7,887 nucleotides of DNA from Syntrophomonadaceae bacterium (GCA_003562605.1 PWUG01000436.1:1-7887), one strand, 5' to 3'; counted from the first letter of the stretch, positions 1 to 7,034 are shown. Notes: a model not told the origin generated them from the sequence alone. Program-made: numbers and translations.

Positions 1-746
1 TAGGCGGGCATGAGTTGATAATCATGGCCGGTCCCTGTGCCATTGAAAACGAAGAACAACTCTTGGAGGCCGCCAAAACGATTAAAATTGCTGGAGCCAA
101 AGTCCTTAGAGCCGGGGCTTTCAAACCCCGCACCTCCCCGTACAGTTTTCAGGGCCTTGAACAGCAAGGATTGCATTATCTAAACGAAGTGCGTTCAAAA
201 ACCGATCTGCTTATTGTAACTGAGGTTATGGACCAGTTTACGGTAAGTGAAGTTGCGGAATGTGCAGATATTATCCAGGTTGGGGCCCGTAATATGCAGA
301 ACTATTACCTGCTCCGTGAGCTGGGCAGAATCCGTAAACCTGTCCTGCTTAAAAGGGGTCTCTCCGCGACGATCGAAGAATGGCTGATGGCGGCGGAATA
401 TATTTTAAGCGGTGGCAACTATGAGGTGATTCTCTGCGAAAGAGGTATTCGTACTTTTGAACCTTATACCCGAAACACTCTTGATTTAAGTGCTGTCCCA
501 CTGGTCAAACAACTTAGCCACCTTCCGGTTATTGTTGATCCGAGCCATGGTACAGGTCTCTCCGGTTTGGTCCCGGCAATGAGCAGGGCTGCCCTGGCCG
601 CGGGAGCAGACGGCCTGATGATCGAGGTCCATCCAAATCCACAGGAAGCTATGTCTGATGGGCCGCAGTCTCTGAATCCGGAGCAGTTTATAAGCTTGAT
701 GAAAGAACTGAAAGGAGTGGCCCTCAGTGTCGGAAGACTTTTCTAA
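1..746 (+). CDS. aroF: 3-deoxy-7-phosphoheptulonate (DAHP) synthase, 5'-partial
   Basis: DAHP synthase condenses phosphoenolpyruvate and erythrose 4-phosphate in the first step of the shikimate pathway, in the cytoplasm. The reading frame is open to the left edge (codons from base 3 read GGHEL before the TTG at 15 and ATG at 24), so the true start and any N-terminal regulatory domain lie outside the window. The barrel is otherwise complete. It shows GPC (Cys codon 36-38), the PEP-binding [11 protein letters not shown] motif, LLKRG, DPSHGTG (His 546-548), IEVHPNP (Glu 624-626) and SDGPQSL (Asp 657-659). The Cys, His, Glu and Asp are the metal ligands known for this family. The sequence resembles the Thermotoga/Bacillus type (I-beta) rather than the E. 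coli AroG type. The last 20 bp overlap tyrA, so the two are co-transcribed and probably translationally coupled. Function is secure; the exact symbol (aroF versus aroA or aroG) is a naming convention. Confidence 0.93.
   Translation, partial: GGHELIIMAGPCAIENEEQLLEAAKTIKIAGAKVLRAGAFKPRTSPYSFQGLEQQGLHYLNEVRSKTDLLIVTEVMDQFTVSEVAECADIIQVGARNMQNYYLLRELGRIRKPVLLKRGLSATIEEWLMAAEYILSGGNYEVILCERGIRTFEPYTRNTLDLSAVPLVKQLSHLPVIVDPSHGTGLSGLVPAMSRAALAAGADGLMIEVHPNPQEAMSDGPQSLNPEQFISLMKELKGVALSVGRLF
711..716 (+). promoter_or_regulatory. Shine-Dalgarno of tyrA, inside aroF
   Basis: AAGGAG lies 10 nt before the GTG at 727, within the last codons of aroF. It fixes the tyrA start at GTG 727 and so the 20-bp overlap between the two genes. 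Confidence 0.8.
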
Positions 747-1857
747 GAGTAGTTATTTTTATCGCAGGGTAGCTCTGATTGGCACCGGTTTGATCGGCGG
801 CAGCATCGGTACTGCTTTGTGTGAACGCCGCCTCGGGGAGGAGATAGTCGGCTACGACAGAGATTCCGAATCCTGTGCGCAGGCTGTTAAACAGGGGGCA
901 ATTGATAGAGCCGTTGCTTCAGCAACTGAAGCTGTCAGGGAAGCAGACCTGATAATCCTTGCTGTACCTGTTCTCAGCACTATTGAATTGTTAAAAGAAA
1001 TCCTTCCCAATGTGAGTAAAGGCACTCTCATAACTGACGTAGGCAGTACAAAAGGTTGGATTATGGAAGCGGTTGAAGTAATCCTGCCTGCAGGCGTATA
1101 CTTTATTGGTGGTCATCCGATGGCCGGATCAGAAGAAAGCGGTATCAGGGGCGCTGATCCTGCCTTGCTCGAAAACGCAATCTATGTCCTTACCCCCGGA
1201 CCTGAAACACCGCATGATGTTGTTGAAAAACTTTCCCGTATGCTTGCAGAAGTAGGTGCCCAAACGATAAACCTTGATCCATTCAAGCATGATCAAATTG
1301 TAGCTGCTGTGAGTCATCTGCCTCAAATAACGGCGGCAGCCCTGGTGCAAAGTGTAGCAGGCACAGATGATCTAGAGCTGGTACGTACCCTTGCAGCAGG
1401 GGGTTTTCGGGATAGCACCCGAATTGCTCTCGGTAACCCCTCTATATGGCGTGATATCTGCAGTAGTAATCGATGGGCTCTTTTAGCCGCGCTTAAAAGA
1501 TTCAAGGATAACTTAAATTCCCTGGAAAATTATTTGACTGAGCCTAATGCTGATGCCGTGGAAGAATTCCTGAGTCAGGCCCGTGATTACCGCCGCACAA
1601 TTCCCCACCGTGGTCGCGGCATACTGCCCGAACTGTTTGATGTAATTGTCCTGGTGCGCGATACTCCCGGGATTATCGGCCGGATGACAACTTACCTCGG
1701 GGAAGCAGGCATTAATATCGATGCGATTGAAATTTTACATGTCAGGGAACTGGCGGGGGGTAGCATCCGTCTTGGTTTTAAAAACATAGAAAACCAGCAA
1801 AAAGCGCTGGCCCTTTTAAATGATAAAGGCTACCACACTCACAGCGTTGGCAGCTAA
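727..1857 (+). CDS. tyrA: Prephenate dehydrogenase with C-terminal ACT domain
   Basis: This enzyme oxidatively decarboxylates prephenate to 4-hydroxyphenylpyruvate, the tyrosine precursor, using NAD(P)+. It has 376 residues. The N-terminal Rossmann domain carries GTGLIGGS (19-26), and an acidic residue (D44) at the end of the second strand favours [15 protein letters not shown] (128-139) contains H130, matching the catalytic His of characterised TyrA proteins. H197 (VSHLP) and R232 (TRIA, after GGFRDS) match the other substrate-contacting residues. Residues about 304-376 form an ACT domain ([10 protein letters not shown], then GINIDAIEI), the usual site of tyrosine feedback in Gram-positive TyrA. 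The GTG start is set by AAGGAG 10 nt upstream. Its start lies inside aroF, so the pair is one transcript. The next gene is convergent, so the operon ends here rather than continuing into aroA as it often does in Clostridia. Confidence 0.95.
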   Translation: MSEDFSKSSYFYRRVALIGTGLIGGSIGTALCERRLGEEIVGYDRDSESCAQAVKQGAIDRAVASATEAVREADLIILAVPVLSTIELLKEILPNVSKGTLITDVGSTKGWIMEAVEVILPAGVYFIGGHPMAGSEESGIRGADPALLENAIYVLTPGPETPHDVVEKLSRMLAEVGAQTINLDPFKHDQIVAAVSHLPQITAAALVQSVAGTDDLELVRTLAAGGFRDSTRIALGNPSIWRDICSSNRWALLAALKRFKDNLNSLENYLTEPNADAVEEFLSQARDYRRTIPHRGRGILPELFDVIVLVRDTPGIIGRMTTYLGEAGINIDAIEILHVRELAGGSIRLGFKNIENQQKALALLNDKGYHTHSVGS

Positions 1858-1881
1858 TATTCTATAAATACAGATATTTCA

Positions 1882-1901
1882 GGGCATGGTGTGCCATGTC
1901 C
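1882..1901 (+). terminator. Hairpin between convergent tyrA and the Rrf2 gene
   Basis: GGGCATGG and CCATGTCC form an 8-bp stem (one G-U pair on this strand) around a TGTG loop, 24 nt after the tyrA stop and 22 nt past the stop of the opposing gene. Its position fits a shared terminator. The following bases are AT-rich but there is no real T-run on either side, so it may be a weak or Rho-assisted terminator, or only a transcript-end stabiliser. Confidence 0.45.
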
Positions 1902-1923
1902 GCAATAATTAGTTTGTGAGAAT

Positions 1924-2349
1924 TCAATTTTCCAGATACAACCTTTCCTGTTCGGCAGCCAGGTCGGCAAGCGTCTTGGCCTGTAACTCCTTTATTACAG
2001 CATTCTTAACCCTTGTCCATACAGAACGGGTGACACATAGATTAGATCTTTCGCAGGATTCATCGTTGTCGACACAGGATACCGGGGCCAGAGAGCCTTC
2101 TATACTTTCAACAATATCATAAAGGGTAATATTTTCAGGCTTTACTGCTAAATGGTAACCTCCGCGGCTGCCTTTCTGAGTCCGTACATACCCCCGTGCT
2201 CTCAGCGGGCCCATGATCTGCTCCAAATATTTTACCGATATGTTTTGTTTACAGGCAATTTCATTAAGCTGAATCGGCTCTACCTTGTAATTTAGAGCAA
2301 GCTCGATCATTGCCCTTGCTGCATACCTAACCTTTGTCGATAGTTGCAA
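1924..2349 (-). CDS. Rrf2-family transcriptional regulator with Fe-S-type cysteine triad (IscR-like)
   Basis: This is a DNA-binding regulator of 141 residues, the usual Rrf2 length. The N-terminal winged helix-turn-helix (about 1-66) shows MQLSTKVRYAARAMIELAL, a recognition region around ISVKYLEQIMGPLRARGYV and a wing KGSRGGYHLA. The effector part carries C92, C99 and C105, close to the C92/C98/C104 triad that holds a [2Fe-2S] cluster in IscR, so Fe-S or redox sensing is likely. The start is TTG: GGGAGG (2358-2363) sits 8 nt before it and no better start is present. It is transcribed alone from its own promoter. No iscS, nifU or suf gene adjoins it, so its target regulon cannot be read from the neighbours. 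The family is certain; naming it iscR rather than cymR or rsrR would be a guess. Confidence 0.9.
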   Translation of the reverse strand: MQLSTKVRYAARAMIELALNYKVEPIQLNEIACKQNISVKYLEQIMGPLRARGYVRTQKGSRGGYHLAVKPENITLYDIVESIEGSLAPVSCVDNDESCERSNLCVTRSVWTRVKNAVIKELQAKTLADLAAEQERLYLEN

Positions 2350-2357
2350 CTGCTATA

Positions 2358-2363
2358 CCTCCC
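2358..2363 (-). promoter_or_regulatory. Shine-Dalgarno of the Rrf2 gene
   Basis: GGGAGG on the minus strand lies 8 nt before the TTG codon at 2347-2349. This supports a TTG start at the canonical N-terminus of the family. Confidence 0.75.
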
Positions 2364-2403
2364 GAAGAATAGATAATAATAGAAAACCGATAACATTTAT
2401 TCT

Positions 2404-2420
2404 AAATACTTTCTGTATTT
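2404..2420. repeat. Inverted repeat over the -10 region, candidate operator
   Basis: AAATAC and GTATTT form a perfect 6-bp dyad with a 5-nt spacer. It covers part of the -10 element and the predicted start point of the Rrf2 gene. Rrf2 regulators often repress their own genes from sites in this position, so autoregulation is a reasonable inference. In AT-rich DNA such a dyad could also be chance. Confidence 0.4.
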
Positions 2421-2445
2421 TATCCTGACATCCGCGATTTGTCAA
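2417..2445 (-). promoter_or_regulatory. Sigma-A promoter of the Rrf2 gene
   Basis: On the minus strand a perfect -35 TTGACA (2440-2445) is followed after exactly 17 bp by TAAAAT (2417-2422), a 5/6 match to the -10 consensus. Transcription should start near 2410, leaving a leader of about 60 nt before the TTG start. Confidence 0.75.
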
Positions 2446-2463
2446 AGCTTTGAATTGCCTCAG

Positions 2464-2487
2464 AAAAAGCGTTACTTTTAAAGCGCT
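2464..2487 (-). terminator. Intrinsic terminator after the FMN reductase-like gene
   Basis: Reading on the minus strand, 8 nt after the stop codon, AGCG-CT-TTA pairs with TAA-CGCT around an AAAG loop (7 pairs with a 2-nt bulge), followed by a run of five T. It lies upstream of the Rrf2 promoter and should separate the two genes. Confidence 0.5.
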
Positions 2488-2495
2488 AATCCGGT

Positions 2496-3251
2496 TTATC
2501 GGTATTCAGGGTTGGGATGATCAAAACGACAACCGGCAGCCCATTTCGTGCGTTGGTTACCGTGTGCCGGTATTCCGCCTTTATCTTTAAGAATTCTTGC
2601 CATGTGAAGCAGATTCCAGGTCATAAAAGTAGTATTGCGATTGGTAAAATCATTTTCCGGGCCACCCGAATCAGGATCGAGATAGGATGGTCCAGGCCCA
2701 ATAGGACCAATCCATCCGGCATCAACCTGGGGCGGAATCACGTAACCGACATGCTGAAGGGAATAAAGGATGCCCATTCCGCAATGTTTTACTCCATCTT
2801 CGTTTCCGGTTACGAGGCATCCGCCGACTCTCCCATAAAAAACGTATTGACCTTCATCATTGAGATCGCCTGAATGTCCATATAACCTTTCAATTATTTT
2901 CTGGCAAACCGAAGTTTTCTCACCGAGCCATATTGCTGTGCCTAAAACAAGAATGTCTGATTCCAGGATTTTTCTGTAAATTTGCGGCCAGTCATCTTTA
3001 CCCCAGCCATGTTCAGTCATATCTCCATAAACTCCGTAGGCTATGTCATAATCGACAGCCCTGATAACTTCAACCGCAACACTATTTTTTTCCATAATTG
3101 CTTTGGAAACTTTGATCAAACCTTCGGTGTGCGATAATTCAGGGCTCTTTTTTAGAGTGCAGTTGATATAAATAGCCTTCAAATCGGAGAAATCCCAACT
3201 GCTGGTCTTGCAAAGTTCTTCCTGCATCTGATTAAGAACGTTTTTTGTCAA
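2496..3251 (-). CDS. Flavodoxin-fold NAD(P)H-dependent FMN reductase-like protein
   Basis: A predicted flavoprotein of the NADPH-dependent FMN reductase / flavodoxin-fold group, probably cytoplasmic, with unknown electron acceptor. Numbering from the TTG start (251 aa): the first strand and phosphate loop are AIYINCTLKKSPELSHTEG (26-44), the FMN-ring loop is LVLGTAIWLGEKTSV (101-115), and a third flavin-side loop is VTGNEDGVKH (147-156). A roughly 50-residue tail beyond the core ends in GCRFDHPNPEYR and looks like a feature of its own subfamily. Start choice: a GTG at 3258-3260 is in frame, but the SD (TAAAGGG, 3260-3266) touches it, whereas TTG at 3249-3251 sits 8 nt from the SD; I prefer the TTG. 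The gene has its own likely promoter and terminator, so it appears monocistronic. The substrate cannot be inferred from the dead aminotransferase upstream. Confidence 0.87.
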   Translation of the reverse strand: MTKNVLNQMQEELCKTSSWDFSDLKAIYINCTLKKSPELSHTEGLIKVSKAIMEKNSVAVEVIRAVDYDIAYGVYGDMTEHGWGKDDWPQIYRKILESDILVLGTAIWLGEKTSVCQKIIERLYGHSGDLNDEGQYVFYGRVGGCLVTGNEDGVKHCGMGILYSLQHVGYVIPPQVDAGWIGPIGPGPSYLDPDSGGPENDFTNRNTTFMTWNLLHMARILKDKGGIPAHGNQRTKWAAGCRFDHPNPEYR

Positions 3252-3297
3252 AATAATCACCCTTTACTTTTTATTTTGTTCAGTTCACATTAACCCT

Positions 3298-3327
3298 ATC
3301 ATATTTATAGCATATTCTAATGATCAA
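3298..3327 (-). promoter_or_regulatory. Probable promoter of the FMN reductase-like gene
   Basis: On the minus strand TTGATC (3322-3327, 4/6) is followed after 18 bp by TATGAT (3298-3303, 5/6), about 46 nt before the start codon. The spacing is slightly long but acceptable for sigma-A. Confidence 0.45.
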
Positions 3328-3350
3328 AATTCCTTTCCTTTAATTTTGAT
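3323..3350. repeat. Perfect 9-bp inverted repeat overlapping a promoter
   Basis: ATCAAAATT (3323-3331) and AATTTTGAT (3342-3350) are perfect inverted repeats with a 10-nt pyrimidine spacer. The repeat overlaps the -35 of the FMN reductase-like gene and the stop codon of the aminotransferase remnant. It could be an operator, or an AT-rich terminator stem of the decayed gene; no T-run follows it, which favours the former. Confidence 0.4.
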
Positions 3351-4154
3351 GCAAAAATAGAGTGCTATGTCCGGAGTGCGGATGATTAATCAGCGCTTTG
3401 CTCAATTCATTGGCACTGCTGACCCCTTTTTTTATCATTGCCTCTTTATAATTATTAAAATCGGTGAGAAAATAAAAGCCACCCATTGGCCGGGTTGCTT
3501 TTAAGCCGGGGATGCGAGCAAATCTTTCGCTTAATTTTTGACCGATAATTTCATGGATTGAACGTGTAATGTACAGATATTCGTCGATTTCACTGCTTTC
3601 AGCGTACACCTTAGTTGCTGCATATTGTACCGGGGTCGTCACATTGGTATAAATGGTAGCCGCTATTTTTTCCAACCCGTCGCGAAGCTCATCAGGACAT
3701 TCTTCAGGCAGCAGTTTAATTGTATACCATTTTCTGCCCAGCAGATCTAATTGTGGTGTGTAGCCGATCCAGGATGGCGAGGGAATTATATATTCACAGT
3801 CAAGCATAGAAAATATCATATAGAACAATGACTTGGTGCCCGGACCGATAAGTATCCTTTCTGCTTCAACATTTAGATTAAAGTTTCTGCAGTAGAAGCC
3901 GGCCGTGGCTTTTTTTAGCTGGTCAATCCCACCGGGTTCCGTATAACTGCCTAAAGCAGCACACTCTGCCAGGGCCCGGCTCAATTCCCGGGCGCCTGAA
4001 AAGGCGATTCGCCAAAGGCAAAAGCATAATAATCAAAGGGACACTGGAGATCATGACATTTTTCTCTTTGAGAGCGCACCATCATACCTACTGCAAGATT
4101 CTCAGGCATCTTTACATGCTGAACTCGTTTATCGATACTGACTCTAAATTGCAT
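3340..4154 (-). pseudogene. Class I/II PLP-dependent aminotransferase, decayed (frameshift, internal and C-terminal deletions)
   Basis: Two reading frames together give an incomplete fold-type I aminotransferase. The first (4154-3981) starts MQFRVSIDKR and runs to FAFGESPFQAP, then hits a stop. The second (from about 3984 to 3340) resumes with RELSRALAECAALGSY and GPGTKSLFY, PSPSWIGYTPQLDLLG. Losing one C from a C-run in GCGCCCGGG (about 3990-3998) explains the break. Near 3655-3672 the protein jumps from ELRDGLEKIA straight to TIYTNVTTPVQYAA. It thereby skips about 90-100 residues that should hold the NNPTG-type Asn, the DEIY Asp/Tyr and the PLP-binding Lys. The end is also lost: after GGFYFLTDF and ELSKALINHP there is no VAVLPG / LRLSY region. 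It cannot bind PLP as a Schiff base. An intact AAGGAG (4163-4168) sits 8 nt from the ATG, so decay looks recent. Substrate of the ancestor is unknown. Confidence 0.88.
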
Positions 4155-4162
4155 AAAATAAT

Positions 4163-4168
4163 CTCCTT
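4163..4168 (-). promoter_or_regulatory. Intact Shine-Dalgarno of the dead aminotransferase
   Basis: AAGGAG on the minus strand lies 8 nt before ATG 4152-4154. It shows the ancestral start was this ATG and not the in-frame ATG at 4176-4178, which lies upstream of the SD itself. Confidence 0.7.
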
Positions 4169-4178
4169 TTTCAGACAT

Positions 4179-4590
4179 ATATAATAGTATATCTTATTTA
4201 GTGATTAAAATCAGTTTTTGTTTTGAAAAATAATAAGTGAATTTTAATTTGTAGGAAGATAAATAAAATACAAATTGGAAAATAAAGTGCGATCGTCTAG
4301 AAAAATATAATCCATGCGCCAGAATAAAACTGAAATAAAGATTAATTCAAAAAGTAAATAAATTAAATATACAAATAACCATAATTTATTATATAATATA
4401 GAGAGCAAAATTATAAATCACTTTGGATAAAGCAACCGTGGCAAAACATAGCAGCAAATCTAATTCGTTATGCAAAATTGGTCTAATGAAAATTGCACTC
4501 GTTGACTGCATTATTGGTTTTTCTGCATAATTTAAAACACAAACATTTTATTTTATTGTGACACCTAAAGAGCACCCTGACATAGTATAA
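4179..4590. other. Long AT-rich non-coding region between divergent genes
   Basis: No convincing gene lies here on either strand. About 4179-4420 is extremely AT-rich, with A-runs and TATA-like stretches; this part probably holds the old promoter of the aminotransferase (TATACT near 4190 with a poor -35). From about 4425 the composition becomes more mixed and structured, with an inverted repeat at 4468-4530. I found no tRNA and no riboswitch whose core I could match. It may be the remains of lost sequence, or a regulatory leader of the signalling gene to its right. Confidence 0.6.
4468..4530. repeat. Nested inverted repeats, possible structured RNA or operator
   Basis: TTATGCA (4468-4474) pairs with TGCATAA (4524-4530). 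Three further A-T pairs follow across a one-base bulge (AAA 4475-4477 with TTT 4520-4522). Inside, TAATG (4484-4488) pairs with CATTA (4509-4513). The enclosed bases contain TTGCACTCGTTGACTGC. The nested symmetry is above what I expect casually, but it was found by eye and is AT-rich. It lies about 140 nt before the start of the GGDEF-HD gene. Confidence 0.3.
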
Positions 4591-4618
4591 TAAATAAGAT
4601 AATTCTTAGTTCCGATAA
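4591..4618 (+). promoter_or_regulatory. Sigma-28 (SigD/FliA)-like promoter motif
   Basis: TAAA (4591-4594), 16 nt, then TCCGATAA (4611-4618) closely follows the known sigma-28 consensus TAAA-N15-GCCGATAA/T, with 7 of 8 matches in the -10 part. It would start transcription near 4624, about 45 nt before the TTG start of the c-di-GMP gene. Sigma-28 control of such genes is common in motile bacteria. The -35 part is only four AT bases, so chance is possible. Confidence 0.35.
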
Positions 4619-4670
4619 CTCTGCAGGGGGTAGAGCTGCTATTAGCCGTGAAGAAAGACATACAATTATT

Positions 4671-7034
4671 TTGCCTTCGATTTGTTCCCGTGCAACTGCA
4701 CAAAATCAAACGGGGTTTCAAGAATTATTGCTAAATATGGCAACCGGCTTTGTCAGTGTTTCATTAGAGGAATATGAAAATGTCGTAGCTGAAGCCCTTG
4801 AAAATATGGGAAAACAGATCAATGTCGATTGCATCTATATTTATTTCTACGATTTTACCCGGGATATTGCCGCAAATGCTCATGAATGGTGTGCTGAAGA
4901 TATTCCTTCTGAACCAGCAGAAATTAAACCAACACCCTTAAGCAAGATAAATACTATCTTAGATTCCCACCTAAAAGGTGAAGCAGTCTTTAACCCCCAT
5001 AGCACAAGTGCAGAATATGAAAGTGCTGATAGTATTTTATCCGCCAGGCAGGGGATCAAATCTCTTGCCCTTTTCCCAATGAACTATAAGGAGTACTGCC
5101 TTGGCTTTGTCGCTTTTATTACAATTAAGGAAGCAAGGAAATTTTCAGAGAGCGAAGTATTTTTAATGGAAGCATTTGCAGAAATGTTATCCTGTGCCGA
5201 AGTGCGCCGTAGAAATGAAAAAGAACGTATGGAATTAAAAAAGAAGTATGTTGACCTGGTGGAACAAACCAGTGACTGGGTCTGGGAAATAGATGGTGAA
5301 GGGCATTTTACTTATGTTAATTACCAGGTAGAGCGAATAACCGGATTTACCCCTTCTGAGGTGCTTGGAAAAACCCCGTTTTCGTTTATGGTGGCAGATG
5401 AAGCAGATAGAGTGAAGAAAATATATTCTGGGGCAGCTGAAAAAAAGCAGCCCTTAAAACAGCTTGAGAACGAATATATTCATAAAGATGGTCACTTAGT
5501 TTCTTTTGAGACCAGTGGTATGCCGGTTTTAGACAAAGCTGGCCAGGTAAAAGGGTATCGGGGAATCAGCAGGGATGTAACTGCCCGCAAGGTAATTGAA
5601 AGGGCATTAAAAAATTCTGAGCAGAAATATAAGGAAATCATTGCTTCTATGGAAGAAGGGTATTATGAAGCTGACATTCACGGCACGATAATTAACTGCA
5701 ATGATGCTACATGTCGCCTGACCGGTTATAAGCGCAAGGAGCTAATCGGAATAAGCTACAAACAACTCTTTAAGAATTATAGAGCAATCCACAAAGCCTT
5801 TTTGAAAGTTTATAGAAGTGAAAAACCTAACCCGGGCTTTACACAGGAGATAAGCCGTAAAGACGGCAGAATCTGTTACGGAGAGATTTCAATATCGCCG
5901 ATTATCAACTTAGAAGGTTCTGTTACCGGTTTTCGAGGCGTTTTCCGTGATATCACAGAACGGGTACTTAGTGAGCGTAAATTAGCTTACTTAAGTATGC
6001 ACGACAGACTGACAGGGGTATACAATCGTACCTATTTTGAGGAAGAGCTAAGGCGCCTTCATAATAGTCGTGAATATCCGATCACTGTGATCTATGCGGA
6101 TGTAAATGGGCTTAAGGTGGTTAACGATGCCTTTGGCCATGAAAAAGGGGATCAACTTCTGAAAGCGGCTGCCGAAGTGCTGAGGCAATCACTGCGCAGC
6201 CCCGAAGTGATTGCCCGCATAGGTGGAGATGAATTTGCAGCAGTATTGGTTAACACTGATGAAGAAAATGGGAAAAAGATAGCATCCCGTATCCGGGAAA
6301 GAATTGAAACCTATAACCATAAAAATAAAACCATCCCGCTGAGCTTATCAATTGGAGTGGCAACAGCAAGCAGCAGAGAGACATCACTGACAGATCTTTT
6401 TAAGACAGCTGATGATTTAATGTATCGGGATAAAATGCTTCAGAGTAAACGGGACAGCATCAATGACTTAGAAAGCCTGATAAATTCTGTATTGGGCGCT
6501 GCGCCTTCTGTTTCAGTTAATTCCGATCGTTTGGCAAAACTCTGCAGGGCACTGGGCAACAAACTTAATCTTGTTCCACATCAATTATCAAAACTGGCCC
6601 TTTTAGCCAAGGTACATAACCTGGGTAAAGCAGGTATACCGAATCATGTCCTAAACAAGAAGGGAAAACTAAATAAAGAAGAGCATAGCCTTATCCGCCT
6701 TCATCCGGAGAAAGGCTATCGCATCGCGAATGCCTCGCAAGTGCTTTCCGGGATAGCGTCTCTTATTCTCAAGCATCATGAATGGTGGGATGGCAGCGGG
6801 TACCCTCTTGGTTTGAAGGGTAGAGATATCCCTGTAGAATGCCGCATCTTATCCGTCGTCGATGCTTTTATAAGCATGACTGGCAATGGCAACTACAGGG
6901 CTATTATGACTAACTCTGAAGCCTTTGCAGAGCTTAATAGATGTGCCGGCACGCAGTTTGATCCCGAAGTTGTAAATGCCTTTCATGAGCTTTATGAAGA
7001 AGTTAAACAAAGAGCGCGGAGAAAAATTAATTAA
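4671..7034 (+). CDS. GAF-PAS-PAS-GGDEF-HD c-di-GMP signalling protein
   Basis: A soluble sensor of 787 residues with no membrane segment. An N-terminal GAF-like domain (about 17-175, with NAHEWCAEDI) is followed by a charged linker helix (176-195). Two PAS/PAC units come next: about 192-310, with WVWEIDGEGHFTYVN and GYRGISRDVT, and about 315-432, with ADIHGTIINCN and FRGVFRDIT. The GGDEF domain (about 436-595) has DRLTGVYNR, DVNGLKVVNDAFGH and an intact RIGGDEF (GGDEF 518-522), so it should make c-di-GMP. The inhibitory-site position reads RSPE (509-512) in place of RxxD. The C-terminal HD domain (about 605-775) keeps HHEWWDGSGYP (702-712), H649, H678 and D731. It has N650 for the HD aspartate and S613/N617 for the leading Glu/His ligands, so phosphodiesterase activity is doubtful. 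Start is uncertain: TTG 4671 has no good SD, and the frame stays open back to 4581. Confidence 0.92.
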   Translation: MPSICSRATAQNQTGFQELLLNMATGFVSVSLEEYENVVAEALENMGKQINVDCIYIYFYDFTRDIAANAHEWCAEDIPSEPAEIKPTPLSKINTILDSHLKGEAVFNPHSTSAEYESADSILSARQGIKSLALFPMNYKEYCLGFVAFITIKEARKFSESEVFLMEAFAEMLSCAEVRRRNEKERMELKKKYVDLVEQTSDWVWEIDGEGHFTYVNYQVERITGFTPSEVLGKTPFSFMVADEADRVKKIYSGAAEKKQPLKQLENEYIHKDGHLVSFETSGMPVLDKAGQVKGYRGISRDVTARKVIERALKNSEQKYKEIIASMEEGYYEADIHGTIINCNDATCRLTGYKRKELIGISYKQLFKNYRAIHKAFLKVYRSEKPNPGFTQEISRKDGRICYGEISISPIINLEGSVTGFRGVFRDITERVLSERKLAYLSMHDRLTGVYNRTYFEEELRRLHNSREYPITVIYADVNGLKVVNDAFGHEKGDQLLKAAAEVLRQSLRSPEVIARIGGDEFAAVLVNTDEENGKKIASRIRERIETYNHKNKTIPLSLSIGVATASSRETSLTDLFKTADDLMYRDKMLQSKRDSINDLESLINSVLGAAPSVSVNSDRLAKLCRALGNKLNLVPHQLSKLALLAKVHNLGKAGIPNHVLNKKGKLNKEEHSLIRLHPEKGYRIANASQVLSGIASLILKHHEWWDGSGYPLGLKGRDIPVECRILSVVDAFISMTGNGNYRAIMTNSEAFAELNRCAGTQFDPEVVNAFHELYEEVKQRARRKIN

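Noticed and set aside
1129..1505. Two open frames on the minus strand inside tyrA
   Set aside because: They lie opposite a clearly coding, well-conserved gene, have no SD and no recognisable protein features.
1916..2122. Plus-strand open frame over the Rrf2 gene
   Set aside because: It is antisense to a certain family member and its translation is low in any domain-like pattern.
2517..2873. Plus-strand open frame of 118 codons inside the FMN reductase-like gene
   Set aside because: It is the shadow of a conserved flavoprotein on the other strand; no SD or promoter supports it.
4586..4591. Perfect TATAAT as a sigma-A -10 for the GGDEF-HD gene
   Set aside because: No acceptable -35 lies 16-18 bp upstream; the nearest TTGTGA is 24 bp away. 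It may still contribute, but I do not call it a promoter.
4425..4640. Possible c-di-GMP riboswitch (GEMM) before the GGDEF gene
   Set aside because: The context invites it, but I cannot find the GEMM-I core (GACGCAAAGCC and its partner GGTTGCC/GGTTACC) or a class II core. A covariance search would decide.
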